Assembly (NCBI GenBank): GCA_045653035.1
Contig: JAZOLO010000016.1
Location: 62,001-126,000, forward strand
Direction: 5' to 3'
Source of the DNA: RGIG6353 sp045653035
Lineage (GTDB): Bacteria; Bacillota; Clostridia; Oscillospirales; SIG627
Length of the DNA: 64,000 nucleotides
Shown: positions 8,412-17,997 of the stretch, piece after piece
How positions within the stretch are numbered: position 1 is the stretch's first letter
Layout: every line of letters begins with the position of its first letter
Program-made: the position numbers and the translations under genes
The notes under the pieces: model-generated
Databases searched by the model: none
What the model was told of the DNA's origin: nothing
Seen by the model: only the letters and a program-made list of their open reading frames with translations

Positions 8412-9317
8412 ATGGCAAACAACGTGAAAAACCTTTCAAGCTCAGTGCTGAAAAGCTTTGACAACTCCCTGTCAAGACTTACCGCAAGATACCTTGCAAC
8501 AATTTCAAATATAGATACGGCTCATAATAACAGGCTGAAGGAAATTTCGGAAGAGGAGCGTAAAAATAAAAATTCTGCCGATGCTTCGGCAAAAATTGCT
8601 CTTGCCAATACAAAGGCAGGACTTCTTCAGAAGGGACTTTCAAAGTCGGGTGACTCGGTTCAGGCGGAGCTTGACAATAATCTTGCAAGAATGTCGGCGA
8701 TGTCTTCTATAGAACAAGAAGCAGGTAAGTCCAGAAGACAGACGGAGGAAAGCAGAAGCACGGCGAAGAATTCAGCTTTTATCGGCTATCTTAATGACGT
8801 GAACAGTCTTGAAAAGGCGAGAAACGAGGCGTATCAGAATCAGCTCAACCGTGACCGTGATTATGAGGCAGACCGTGATGATGAGATATACGACCGTTTT
8901 GCCGACAACCGCGACTATCAGGCAAGGCGTGATGATGAGATATACGACCGCTTTGCCGACAACCGCGACTATCAGGCTGGGCGTGACGATGAAAAGTATG
9001 ACAGATATGCCGACAACCGTGACTACGAGGCAGAGCGTGAGGACGAAATCCATGACCGATATATGGAAAGTCTTGAAAAGGATAACAATTCATCGGGAGA
9101 TAGCGAAGGAAGTGACGAAAAGATTGTTCCAAAGTACAGTCCCAAGGTACTGGTGGACAAGATACTGTCGAATAACAGAACAAAGTATTATTCCAACGAA
9201 AACAAGATGAATTCCGAGACCAAGGCGGCAATAGAGGATATAATAAGCGATGAAAGTCTTGATTATTCATACCGTTATCAGGTTAAAATATATGCGAAGG
9301 CACTGGGACTGATATAA
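8412..9317 (+). CDS. Repeat-rich helical protein, last gene of the virion cassette
   Basis: A 301-aa very polar protein of unknown family. The N-terminal 130 residues are predicted long helices rich in Ala, Ser, Lys and Glu. Residues 149-220 are four tandem 18-residue units of the type RDYQARRDDEIYDRFADN, alternately acidic and basic with regularly spaced Tyr. The C-terminus is a small helical region. Its place after tail and lysin genes suggests a minor virion or ejection protein; that is inference. GGAGGG precedes the ATG, and a strong terminator follows the stop at once. Confidence 0.6.
   Translation: MANNVKNLSSSVLKSFDNSLSRLTARYLATISNIDTAHNNRLKEISEEERKNKNSADASAKIALANTKAGLLQKGLSKSGDSVQAELDNNLARMSAMSSIEQEAGKSRRQTEESRSTAKNSAFIGYLNDVNSLEKARNEAYQNQLNRDRDYEADRDDEIYDRFADNRDYQARRDDEIYDRFADNRDYQAGRDDEKYDRYADNRDYEAEREDEIHDRYMESLEKDNNSSGDSEGSDEKIVPKYSPKVLVDKILSNNRTKYYSNENKMNSETKAAIEDIISDESLDYSYRYQVKIYAKALGLI
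8856..9071 (+). repeat. Four in-frame 54-bp tandem repeats
   Basis: Units start at 8856, 8910, 8964 and 9018. Units 1 and 2 are almost the same at DNA level; units 3 and 4 have drifted mainly by codon changes that keep the charge and Tyr pattern. Length is a multiple of three, so gain or loss of a unit keeps the reading frame. Confidence 0.9.
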
Positions 9318-9358
9318 AAATATGGCAAAGGGTTTTCCCTTTGCCATATTTTTGTATA
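9316..9358 (+). terminator. Rho-independent terminator of the virion cassette
   Basis: AAAAATATGGCAAAGGG (9316-9332) pairs perfectly with its complement (9337-9353) around TTTT, ending in a T-run. It closes the unit that begins near 1545 and separates it from the glucan synthase gene. Confidence 0.92.
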
Positions 9359-9406
9359 TTTTCCAAGGTATAAGACAATACTTTTTTCTAGAAAAGAGGT
9401 ATAAAA

Positions 9407-12400
9407 ATGGAAAAGAGCAGAATAAAAGAAATACTTATAAAAATGAAAGAGCGGAAAGAATGGGACGATTTTAAATGCGAGTCATACCGCCGTGCATACC
9501 ACGCTTTAAAAAGATATACAAAAAGAGGTAAAGAAAAGGAGAGCATAAACGGGCGTTGGCTTTACGAAAACTTTTACCTTTTGGAGGAAAGCTATGCTAC
9601 AGTAAAAAATGAGCACTTTCCTCGTAGACTTCGTGCTATATCAGCCTTTCTCGCTGAGGCTATGGCAGATTCTTCGGATATACAGGAGGGAATTTCGGCT
9701 TTCTTTGAAACCGTTTCGGATACTTTTTCGGACGAGGAGATAGAAAAGCTTTACCCATCGCTTCTTCTTGAGAGTATTATCCTTATAAAAAAAGAGCTTG
9801 TCTCGGGCGGTGAGGTGAGCGTTTATATAAACCTTATAAGACGGCTTTCGGAGTTTGATTTTTCCCCCTTTTATCTGGGCTTTTTTTCTTATGAGCAGAG
9901 TCTTAGGCGTGACCCGTTGTATCAGAGGCTTGACCGCGAAACAAAGGCACTTTATAAGCAGAAGATAAAGAAATATGCAAAAAAGCGAGGTATGACTTTT
10001 TCCGACGCTTGTGTAACTCTTGCCTCGGAGGCTGAGGAAGAAAAGTGCCACATTGGTGAGCTTCTTGACTTTTCACGCTCAAACAAGGGGTGGCTTTACC
10101 TTTATGCCTCTGTTTTTATCGCTCTTTTATACCTTTCATTCAAGATGCTTTTTCTAGCCCTTCAACCTCTCTTTGCACTTCCTTTATTTCTCTTAACTAT
10201 TATTCCCTTAAAGGAATGTGCATTTATGCTGATAGTTCCTATAGTGGCGTTTATTGAAAAGCCTGAAATACTTCCACGTATTTTAGTTGGCAGGGTAGGT
10301 GAGGAAAACGCAACTCTTACCGTTACTGCGACGCTTCTCACAAACGAGTCGGACGTAAAAAGAGCATTTCGACACCTTGAAAATCTAAGCCTTAAGACAA
10401 GGAGTCGTGGCAAGGATGATGGAGAGGTCTACTATGGGGTGCTCTCTGACCTGCCCGAAAGTGACACAAAAAAGACAAGAACAGATGAGAAGATAAAGGC
10501 GGCGGCAAAAAAAGAGGTAGACCGTTTAAACTCCCTTTATGGTAACCGCTTTTCGTTTTTTTCAAGAGAGCGTGTAAAGGACGAAAAAAGCGGAAGATTT
10601 GTGGCATGGGAGCGAAAAAGGGGTGCGATAAACGAGCTTGTAAAGCTCCTTTCGGGTATTCCCTCAAAGCTTGAAACGTGCGGGGCTGTGCTTCCCAAAA
10701 TAAAATACGTTGTAACACTTGACAGCGATACCGACATGGAGCTTGGTGCACTTAACAAGATGATAGGCACAATGGCACACCCTCTCAATAGACCTGTAAT
10801 AGAAGAAAAGCGTGGAGTAAAAAGAGTAGTTCGAGGCTTTGGTATTCTACAGCCAACGGTTGTCGCCTCTCTTGAATCGGCACACGCCACAGGCTTTTCG
10901 TCACTCATGACGGGAGTTGGGGGGATTGACTCCTATCACGGTGCGGTATTCAATTTAAACCACATTCTGTTCGGTAAGGGTATCTTCTGCGGTAAGGGTA
11001 TTTTTGACGTAGAAGCGTACCGCGAGACGGTGCTTGACGCTTTCCCTGACGGTATAATACTCAGCCACGATATCCTTGAGGGAACAAGACTTTTGACAGG
11101 TCACCTCTCCGACGTTACAGTTTTTGACAGCGTACCCTCGGGCGTGGTCTCCTATTACAAAAGAGCACACCGCTGGGCAAGAGGCGACGTGCAGAGCATG
11201 AGATTTGTAACACCTTTTGTTCCATCTCCGGGGGGATACGTTAAAAATCCAATGGAAGCGGACGAAAGGTTTGTTTTTATAAATAACTTCTTGAACCTTT
11301 TAATGCCTGTATGTCAGATAACGGGACTGTTTTTTATGATGGGGTACGTTGGCGCGAGGGCAACCCTTATAGCCTTCTTTTTACTGCTTCCGCTTCTTAC
11401 GCCATTTGTTATTGAGGTGTTAAGGTCGGTGCTTTCAGGAAGACTTGAAACGGTGATAAGACGTTTTTTTGGAGATACTTTCACAACCATCTGCCGTGAG
11501 CTTATCATGGTAGGCTACAGGCTTTCAAGTCTTGCTTTTGTGGCATACAATAACGCCGATGCAATCGTACGTGCTTTTTGGAGAATGGCAGTATCGAAGA
11601 AAAAGCTTCTTGAATGGACGACTGCGGGTTCTCTTGAGGGCAAGAAAAGCCCTTTTGCTTCGGTTCTTCTTTACACCTTGCCCTCGGTTGTTGCGGGAGC
11701 CTTCGCACTGCTCTTTGCAAGATTTTCAGTGTTAAGGCTTCTTGGTATTCTGTGGTGTCTTTTCCCTGTTTTCTCATACTTTCTATCAACAAAAAAAACC
11801 TCCTACGACAGAAGCCGCCACTACCGACATGAATTTTTGCGGTACGCAAGGGATATATGGCGTTATTTTGAAAAGTACGTTGATGCCTCTGGAAATTTTC
11901 TCCCTCCCGATAACGTTTCGGTGTTTCCGTCTTCTGAAATTGCCATGAGGACGTCACCAACCAATATAGGTCTTTATCTTCTCTCTGTTCTTGCCGCTAT
12001 GGATTTCGGATTCATTTCGGCATCCTCCGGTGTAGACAGGCTTGAAAAAACCCTCGGCACAATAGAAAAGCTCCCTAAATATAAGGGTCAGCTATATAAT
12101 TGGTACAGTACGGTAACGCTCGATCCCATAGGGAAAGAATATATTTCGACTGTAGACTGCGGAAACTTTGTTACCTCTCTCGTTGCACTTTTTGAGGGGC
12201 TTTCGGAATATGAAATGGCAGACAAAAGAATAGCAGTGCTAAAAAAAAGAATAAAGGCGATAGAGGAAGCCTCTGAATTCAGATTTCTGTATAACTCAAA
12301 AAGAGAGCTCTTCGCACTTGGCTTCTTCCCCGACAGGGAGGAGCAGGACGGAATAGTTTACGATATGTATATGAGCGAGGCGCGTACTACCGACTACTAT

Positions 12401-15400
12401 GCGGTGGCAAGAGGAATTGTAAAGGAGAGTCACTGGTCTATGCTCTCCCGTCCCCTCACTACCTCGGGTCATGGCGTTGGAGCTCTTTCGTGGAGCGGTA
12501 CAGCCTTTGAGTTTTTCATGCCACATCTTCTTTTGCCTGTTTTTAAAAACAGTTTTACTGATGAAGCCTTGAATTTTGCTTTCTTTGAGCAGTTCAGCTT
12601 TGGGGTCAGAGTAGGACGGGAGAGGATTTTCGGAATATCGGAAAGCGGATACTTTGCCTTTGATGAAGCTCTTTGCTATCAGTACCGTGCCTTTGGAGTT
12701 CCTGCTCTTTCAAGGAGCCGTGAAAGTGAGGAGGAGAGGGTAATATCACCCTATTCGTCATTCCTTATGCTAAAGAGCAATATCCCCCTTAACATGAGAA
12801 ATCTCAGGGCACTTGAAAGGCTTGGAATGTACGGAGAGTGCGGATTTTACGAGGCGATAGACGCCACCGAAAAAAGAGTGGGGAAAACCGCCTCCACGGT
12901 AAAAAGCTTCATGTGCCATCACCTTGGAATGAGCCTTGTGTCTCTTGCCAACGCTTCCTTTGAAAACGTTTTTGTAAGACGCTTTATGGCGGATAGGGAG
13001 ATGAAGGCGGTAAGTGAGCTTCTCAAAGAATCAGTCCCTGTAGATGCGGTTAGCGTAAAAAAGGAAAAGGGAAAGAGAGAAGCTCTGAAGGAAGCACCGA
13101 GAAAGACAAGAACGAGAGAAAAGCGTGTCTTCAAAACCGCACCTGCTACAGGCTTTTTGTCAGGCAGAGACCATACGATGATACTTTCCGAAAGGGGAGT
13201 CGTAGAGGAAAAGGTAAAGATAAGAAACGGTGAATATGTTCTGGCAAATAGCCCTGTATCCGACTTTAATCCTGTAAGCGTATTTCTTTTTTCCACCGAT
13301 GGGGAGGAGATAATCTCTCCGTCGGTATCGGATGACGTCAGCTTTTCATTTGACAGTGTGTGTGCCGAATATAAAATGTCGGGACTTCACGTTCGTATAA
13401 ATCTATCCGCAAAAACCGCCGCGACCAGGATAAGCCTTTCCGCAACCGGAAGAGAAGGGGAGGTAGGCGTATACTTTGAGCCTGTTTTGAAGGGTGCATC
13501 GGCGTATCTGTCTCACCCCGCCTACGTAAATCTGTTCTTTTCGGCGGAATACGACAAAGAAAGCAGGGCACTTATCCTTTCATCATCGGGTAGTGAGCCT
13601 GCATATCTTGCACTCATGTGCAGTGAGGAATACTTCTTTGAGACCTCAAAGCTCAGGCTTTTCGAGGGGAAAGAATACTCTCTTTCGGGCCTTTGTGAGG
13701 CAGTAAAACGTCCGAAGACACGGGAGGTTCGTGAGATAAATCCAATATCCCCATGTGTTCTTGCAAAGGTAAAATACAGCGGGAGAACAGACACCACTTT
13801 TGTCATAGGTTATGGAAAGACAAAAGCTGAGGCACTCTACAGTGCAAAGGACGAAATCAAGACCTCGCTTTATAAAAGTGTAGAAAAGAGTCGCGAGCTC
13901 TACCTTGGTGCACTTTCTGCCACAGGTGGGGGAGAGGGGTGCGAAAGTGCGTTTTTTGAGGTGCTCCTTTCTGTTTTTGAAGGAGGTACTGTTTGGAAAA
14001 TAAAGAGTGCATCATCAGTACTTTACGGAAAAAACGCTCTTTACAGGTACGGCATATCGGGAGAGCTTCCCATCTTTGACGTGAAGGAGGGAGTGAAAAA
14101 CGAGGAGCTCTCGGAGCTTATAAGATGCAAAAAGCTTCTATATATTATGGGGGCAAGATTTGACCTTGTAATAGAGGTGGCGGATATGGGATATTCGAGA
14201 GGAGGCAGACATGAAATAGAAAAAATTATTGACAGAGAGGGCTGCCGCTTCATGCTTGGTAAAAGCGGAGGAATATTTCTTGCGGATATAAGTGAAGTTG
14301 GTGTGAGCGAGCTTTTCGACGCTGTCGCAAAGGCTCACTATCCCGAAAAAGAAAAGCTGACACGCTTTTCAAAGACCGAAAGGTACACCTCCCGCCGTAA
14401 GGCGGTGGATTTTCAAGGCTACAACGAGGGTATTACCGAGGACGGATACATTATAGATTTAAGGGAAAAAGCACCTTCTGTCCTCTGGTCTCACGTTATC
14501 GCACACCCCACCTTCGGCACGATTTTAAACCATAGAAGCCTTGGCAACACGTGGGTATTCAATTCAAGGCTTTCAAGACTCACCTATTTTGAGGGCGACC
14601 CCGTTGGAGGAGGAGCGTCGGAAAAGATTATTCTTTCGGAAAAGAATTTCAACCGCGACCTTCTTGCAACTGCATCTTTTGTAAAGTTTACTGTAGGCGG
14701 TGCAGAGTATCTGGGTGATAGCTATCGAATAAGGGTGGCGGTGCATCCCACTCTTCTCTTTAAGGCGGTAAGTGTGAGAGTGGATTCTGACGACTTTGCC
14801 CTCCGTTATAAGTTTATTCCCGTGCTTGATGACTTTCCTCATAATACAACTGTTATTGAATACGGGCAGGAAATGAAAAACCTTTGTACTTTCCGCAATC
14901 TATTTTCGGATGGTTTAAAAAAAGGACTTCTTTATCTTTTTGCTCCGTTTGAAACGGAGATGCGAGTGTCACGCGGGGAGGTGGAGGTAGTATCTCACAA
15001 GCCCTCGGAGATAGTTTTCGTTATGGGCTATGCAGGGAGTGATAGGCATCTTGAAGAGGTTAAAAGCTATTTTTCCGAAAAGACCTTCAGAGACCTTTGG
15101 AAAACTTCTCGCACAGCTCTTGAAGAAAAAATAAAGGGTGCCGTATTTAAGTCAACACTTAACGTACCTCTTACCGATATGTGGCTTCCTTATCAGATAC
15201 TGGTGTCGCGCTTCTATGCAAGGTCGGGGCCTTATCAGTCGGGAGGTGCATGGGGCTTCAGGGATCAGGCACAAGACTGTCTGTCGGTTATTGATATGGA
15301 TAAAAATGCCGTAAGAGCACATATCTTTCGCATGGCTTCACATCAGTATCTTGAGGGGGACGTATGCCATTGGTGGCACTTTGGAAGAGGTGTAAGAACA

Positions 15401-16396
15401 AGATGCTCCGACGATTATTTATGGCTGGTGCTTCTTGCATGTTCGTATATCGAAAGAACAGGGGATAAAAAAGTCCTCGGTATAGAGGCGGGCTATTTAA
15501 CCTGTCCCCCTCTTTCACCGAAGGAAAAGGACAGATATTCTGAGTGTGTAAAAAGCGAGGTGAGGGAGAATCTTAAAAAGCATCTCGAAAGAGCGCTTGA
15601 TTTATTTGTTGAAAGAGGGGTAGGAGAACACGGGCTTCCCTTTATCGGTGACGGTGACTGGAATGATGGGCTTAATGGGCTTCCCGAGGGAAGTGAGAGC
15701 GTATGGCTTGGCTTTTTCGGAAGAATTGTCATTCACAAATATCTTGAAGTAGTGGAGGAGAACCCGAAATACAGAGCATTTTCCGAGAGCCTCCGTTTGT
15801 CGATAGAGAAGAACGCCTTTTTCTTCGACAGGTATGCAAGGGCATTTACGCCTCATGGTGAGGTTCTTGGAATAGGCGGAGGCAGAGTTGAGATAGATGC
15901 CCTTTCTGCCGCCTTTGCTTCAATTTGTCACTCTATAACAGGTGACGGAAACATGTCTCGTATAACTCTTGCTCTTGACAGCTCATGGAAGGAGCTTTTT
16001 GACGAAAAGGCAGGTATCTATAAGCTCTTCACCCCGCCGTTTTCAGAATACGACGAGGAAATAGGATATATTTCTGCATACCCCGAGGGGATAAGAGAGA
16101 ATGGCGGTCAGTATACTCACGGTGCGGTATGGGCGGCACTTGGCTTTCTCCTCGCTCCCGATAAAAAGGAGGAAAACACAAAAAGAGCCATGACCTTGGC
16201 ACGTCTATTTTCTCCCCTTGAAAGAGGTGAAGAGTATAAGACCGAGCCGTATGCTCTTGCAGGTGACATTTATGCAAATCCCGACCACCTTGGCCGTGGG
16301 GGATGGAGCTGGTACACTGGGGCTGCAAGCTGGTACAGAAAACTTCTTCTTATGTTTGAGGAGGAAAATAGGAATAACTTTAATCCTTTTTCATAA
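9407..16396 (+). CDS. Cyclic beta-1,2-glucan synthase-like protein (NdvB/ChvB type)
   Basis: A 2329-aa multidomain membrane enzyme. An N-terminal helical domain is followed by membrane spans (about 230-290), then a GT84-type glycosyltransferase with LDSDTDME (near 436), HDILEG (near 553) and RAHRWARGD (near 585), more spans (about 630-780), a glycoamylase-like domain (YNWYSTVTLDP near 897) and a C-terminal GH94-like phosphorylase module with HWWHFGRG (near 1988) and GDGDWNDGLN (near 2081, the catalytic Asp). Proteobacterial Cgs makes and cyclises beta-1,2-glucan; this one is about 500 residues shorter. In Clostridia the product is less certain. Start ATG at 9407 has AAGAGG before it. Confidence 0.85.
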   Translation: MEKSRIKEILIKMKERKEWDDFKCESYRRAYHALKRYTKRGKEKESINGRWLYENFYLLEESYATVKNEHFPRRLRAISAFLAEAMADSSDIQEGISAFFETVSDTFSDEEIEKLYPSLLLESIILIKKELVSGGEVSVYINLIRRLSEFDFSPFYLGFFSYEQSLRRDPLYQRLDRETKALYKQKIKKYAKKRGMTFSDACVTLASEAEEEKCHIGELLDFSRSNKGWLYLYASVFIALLYLSFKMLFLALQPLFALPLFLLTIIPLKECAFMLIVPIVAFIEKPEILPRILVGRVGEENATLTVTATLLTNESDVKRAFRHLENLSLKTRSRGKDDGEVYYGVLSDLPESDTKKTRTDEKIKAAAKKEVDRLNSLYGNRFSFFSRERVKDEKSGRFVAWERKRGAINELVKLLSGIPSKLETCGAVLPKIKYVVTLDSDTDMELGALNKMIGTMAHPLNRPVIEEKRGVKRVVRGFGILQPTVVASLESAHATGFSSLMTGVGGIDSYHGAVFNLNHILFGKGIFCGKGIFDVEAYRETVLDAFPDGIILSHDILEGTRLLTGHLSDVTVFDSVPSGVVSYYKRAHRWARGDVQSMRFVTPFVPSPGGYVKNPMEADERFVFINNFLNLLMPVCQITGLFFMMGYVGARATLIAFFLLLPLLTPFVIEVLRSVLSGRLETVIRRFFGDTFTTICRELIMVGYRLSSLAFVAYNNADAIVRAFWRMAVSKKKLLEWTTAGSLEGKKSPFASVLLYTLPSVVAGAFALLFARFSVLRLLGILWCLFPVFSYFLSTKKTSYDRSRHYRHEFLRYARDIWRYFEKYVDASGNFLPPDNVSVFPSSEIAMRTSPTNIGLYLLSVLAAMDFGFISASSGVDRLEKTLGTIEKLPKYKGQLYNWYSTVTLDPIGKEYISTVDCGNFVTSLVALFEGLSEYEMADKRIAVLKKRIKAIEEASEFRFLYNSKRELFALGFFPDREEQDGIVYDMYMSEARTTDYYAVARGIVKESHWSMLSRPLTTSGHGVGALSWSGTAFEFFMPHLLLPVFKNSFTDEALNFAFFEQFSFGVRVGRERIFGISESGYFAFDEALCYQYRAFGVPALSRSRESEEERVISPYSSFLMLKSNIPLNMRNLRALERLGMYGECGFYEAIDATEKRVGKTASTVKSFMCHHLGMSLVSLANASFENVFVRRFMADREMKAVSELLKESVPVDAVSVKKEKGKREALKEAPRKTRTREKRVFKTAPATGFLSGRDHTMILSERGVVEEKVKIRNGEYVLANSPVSDFNPVSVFLFSTDGEEIISPSVSDDVSFSFDSVCAEYKMSGLHVRINLSAKTAATRISLSATGREGEVGVYFEPVLKGASAYLSHPAYVNLFFSAEYDKESRALILSSSGSEPAYLALMCSEEYFFETSKLRLFEGKEYSLSGLCEAVKRPKTREVREINPISPCVLAKVKYSGRTDTTFVIGYGKTKAEALYSAKDEIKTSLYKSVEKSRELYLGALSATGGGEGCESAFFEVLLSVFEGGTVWKIKSASSVLYGKNALYRYGISGELPIFDVKEGVKNEELSELIRCKKLLYIMGARFDLVIEVADMGYSRGGRHEIEKIIDREGCRFMLGKSGGIFLADISEVGVSELFDAVAKAHYPEKEKLTRFSKTERYTSRRKAVDFQGYNEGITEDGYIIDLREKAPSVLWSHVIAHPTFGTILNHRSLGNTWVFNSRLSRLTYFEGDPVGGGASEKIILSEKNFNRDLLATASFVKFTVGGAEYLGDSYRIRVAVHPTLLFKAVSVRVDSDDFALRYKFIPVLDDFPHNTTVIEYGQEMKNLCTFRNLFSDGLKKGLLYLFAPFETEMRVSRGEVEVVSHKPSEIVFVMGYAGSDRHLEEVKSYFSEKTFRDLWKTSRTALEEKIKGAVFKSTLNVPLTDMWLPYQILVSRFYARSGPYQSGGAWGFRDQAQDCLSVIDMDKNAVRAHIFRMASHQYLEGDVCHWWHFGRGVRTRCSDDYLWLVLLACSYIERTGDKKVLGIEAGYLTCPPLSPKEKDRYSECVKSEVRENLKKHLERALDLFVERGVGEHGLPFIGDGDWNDGLNGLPEGSESVWLGFFGRIVIHKYLEVVEENPKYRAFSESLRLSIEKNAFFFDRYARAFTPHGEVLGIGGGRVEIDALSAAFASICHSITGDGNMSRITLALDSSWKELFDEKAGIYKLFTPPFSEYDEEIGYISAYPEGIRENGGQYTHGAVWAALGFLLAPDKKEENTKRAMTLARLFSPLERGEEYKTEPYALAGDIYANPDHLGRGGWSWYTGAASWYRKLLLMFEEENRNNFNPFS

Positions 16397-16428
16397 AATG
16401 TAGCAAAAAGAATTAAAGGAGCCTTGAA

Positions 16429-17958
16429 ATGAACAATACCAGTCTTAATAAAAATATGGTTACCCTCACTAAAAACGAAAGAAAGGTAAGGGTTGAGGAG
16501 GAAGCAGTTTTTCCCGACTATTCTTCGGACATCGTAAAGATTATAAGAATTGATGCCATTCCCTCCCTCACCTCTAAAAAGGTGAGAATAAAGGAAGGGA
16601 ATGCTGTTCTCGACCTTTCGGGAAAGGTGAATTTCAACGTTATCTATATGGGTGACGAAGGGTGTGCCGAGTCCTACCAGTTTTCGACAGATTTTTCCGA
16701 CAGTGTAAAGGCTCCCATCACATCCGATACCGACGAAGAAAGTATTGTAGCACAGGTGTCACTTTCTACAGATAACGTAAGCTGTAAGGCACAAAGTCCG
16801 AGAAAGGTTACTGCAAGGTGCGACGTGGTAATTCTTGACAGTATAAAGTGCAATTCTTTTTTTGATGCACTTTCTTCCGATAGCGACGAAAAAACAGAAA
16901 AGCTCTCCTTTGAGTGTACTTCTGCCGAAATCCTTTCTTCCGCTACGCAGGAATTTGATTTCAGCGAGGAAATAAAGCTCCCTGCTTCATATCCTCCTAT
17001 GGAAAAAATACTTTCCTGCCGTACAGGAATAAGCCTTGATAACACCTCGGTTTCCGACGGTGCCATAAGCTTCTGGGGAACGATGTGGGTGTTTGCCGTT
17101 TATCTTCCCGAATACGATGGTGAAAAAAGAGCCTTACCTCAAAGCTTCTATCAGCCTATCGAAATTACGGGAAGGCTTGAAGCAGATGATGCAACAGACC
17201 GCTCGGCGGCGGTGGGAGACCTTGCTATGTGCAATACTATGTGCGAAATTCTCACCGACAATCTTGGTGAGAACAGAATATTGAAGATTGACGGCACGTA
17301 TCTTGCCGACTTCATGGTGATTGAAAATGCACCCCGACACCTTGTAAGGGACGCTTACGGTGTGGGATGCAAGGCAGAACCTCTTTTTGAAAACCGAGGA
17401 TTTTTAAAGTACGAGGGAGAGCTTCGTGAAAGTCTGCCCTTCAGAGAGAGGATTTCGCTCAAAGAGGGTGTGAAAAGGCTTGAGGACTGTCACGCTGACG
17501 TAAAGCTTCGCAGCTTTGGCTTTGAAAACGGTAAAATGTTCGCAGACACCCGTCTTACCTTCAAGGCAATAGGAAGCGGAGATATGGGCGAGGTGGGAGT
17601 AAATGAAGTTTTCGACGTGCGTATTCCCATGAATTTACCCTCTGAGCTTGCGGATAAAGGGGACAGAATTCTTCCCGAAATTTCGGTTTATACAGGGTAT
17701 ATAGACAGTAAGGTGCTGGGAGATAGCACTGAAATCTCCTTTGACGTTACAATGTCGGTTGAAGTGTTCACAGAAAACGAGGAGAGCTTCGTTTCATCGC
17801 TCGATGTGACTGAAGGGGAGTGCGTAAGAGAGAACAGTATCTTTTATTATCCTACATCATCCGACAGTATGTGGAGCGTCGGAAAACGATATGCCGTATC
17901 CCAGAAAGCTCTGACCGATGCTAACGGTGAAATGAAAAGGGTTATGCTTATACCATAA
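16429..17958 (+). CDS. SPOCS (DUF3794) domain protein, SipL-like
   Basis: A 509-aa protein. The first 160 residues show a DUF3794/SPOCS module (EEEAVFPDYSSDIVKIIRID is its signature), repeated in diverged form near 190-300 and 340-460. The end (DSMWSVGKRYAVSQKAL) resembles a short LysM motif. C. difficile SipL has the same SPOCS-plus-LysM plan and binds SpoIVA during spore coat assembly. The gene follows the glucan synthase by 32 bases, so it is probably co-transcribed. A spore-coat role is inferred from the family. Confidence 0.8.
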   Translation: MNNTSLNKNMVTLTKNERKVRVEEEAVFPDYSSDIVKIIRIDAIPSLTSKKVRIKEGNAVLDLSGKVNFNVIYMGDEGCAESYQFSTDFSDSVKAPITSDTDEESIVAQVSLSTDNVSCKAQSPRKVTARCDVVILDSIKCNSFFDALSSDSDEKTEKLSFECTSAEILSSATQEFDFSEEIKLPASYPPMEKILSCRTGISLDNTSVSDGAISFWGTMWVFAVYLPEYDGEKRALPQSFYQPIEITGRLEADDATDRSAAVGDLAMCNTMCEILTDNLGENRILKIDGTYLADFMVIENAPRHLVRDAYGVGCKAEPLFENRGFLKYEGELRESLPFRERISLKEGVKRLEDCHADVKLRSFGFENGKMFADTRLTFKAIGSGDMGEVGVNEVFDVRIPMNLPSELADKGDRILPEISVYTGYIDSKVLGDSTEISFDVTMSVEVFTENEESFVSSLDVTEGECVRENSIFYYPTSSDSMWSVGKRYAVSQKALTDANGEMKRVMLIP

Positions 17959-17997
17959 AAAAACAGGGAAATCTCTTTTGAGATTTCCCTGTTTTTT
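17959..17997. terminator. Bidirectional terminator between SPOCS gene and aminotransferase
   Basis: CAGGGAAATCTC (17964-17975) pairs perfectly with GAGATTTCCCTG (17980-17991) around TTTT. It is flanked by A5 on the left and T6 on the right, so it can stop transcription from both converging genes. Confidence 0.92.

Noticed and set aside
8856..9071. Regular repeats could be taken for a CRISPR array
   Set aside because: Units are contiguous, in frame and coding, with no unique spacers.
8772..9270. Several long open frames opposite or shifted to the repeat-rich virion gene
   Set aside because: They are caused by the 54-bp repeats being free of stops in several frames; none has a ribosome site.
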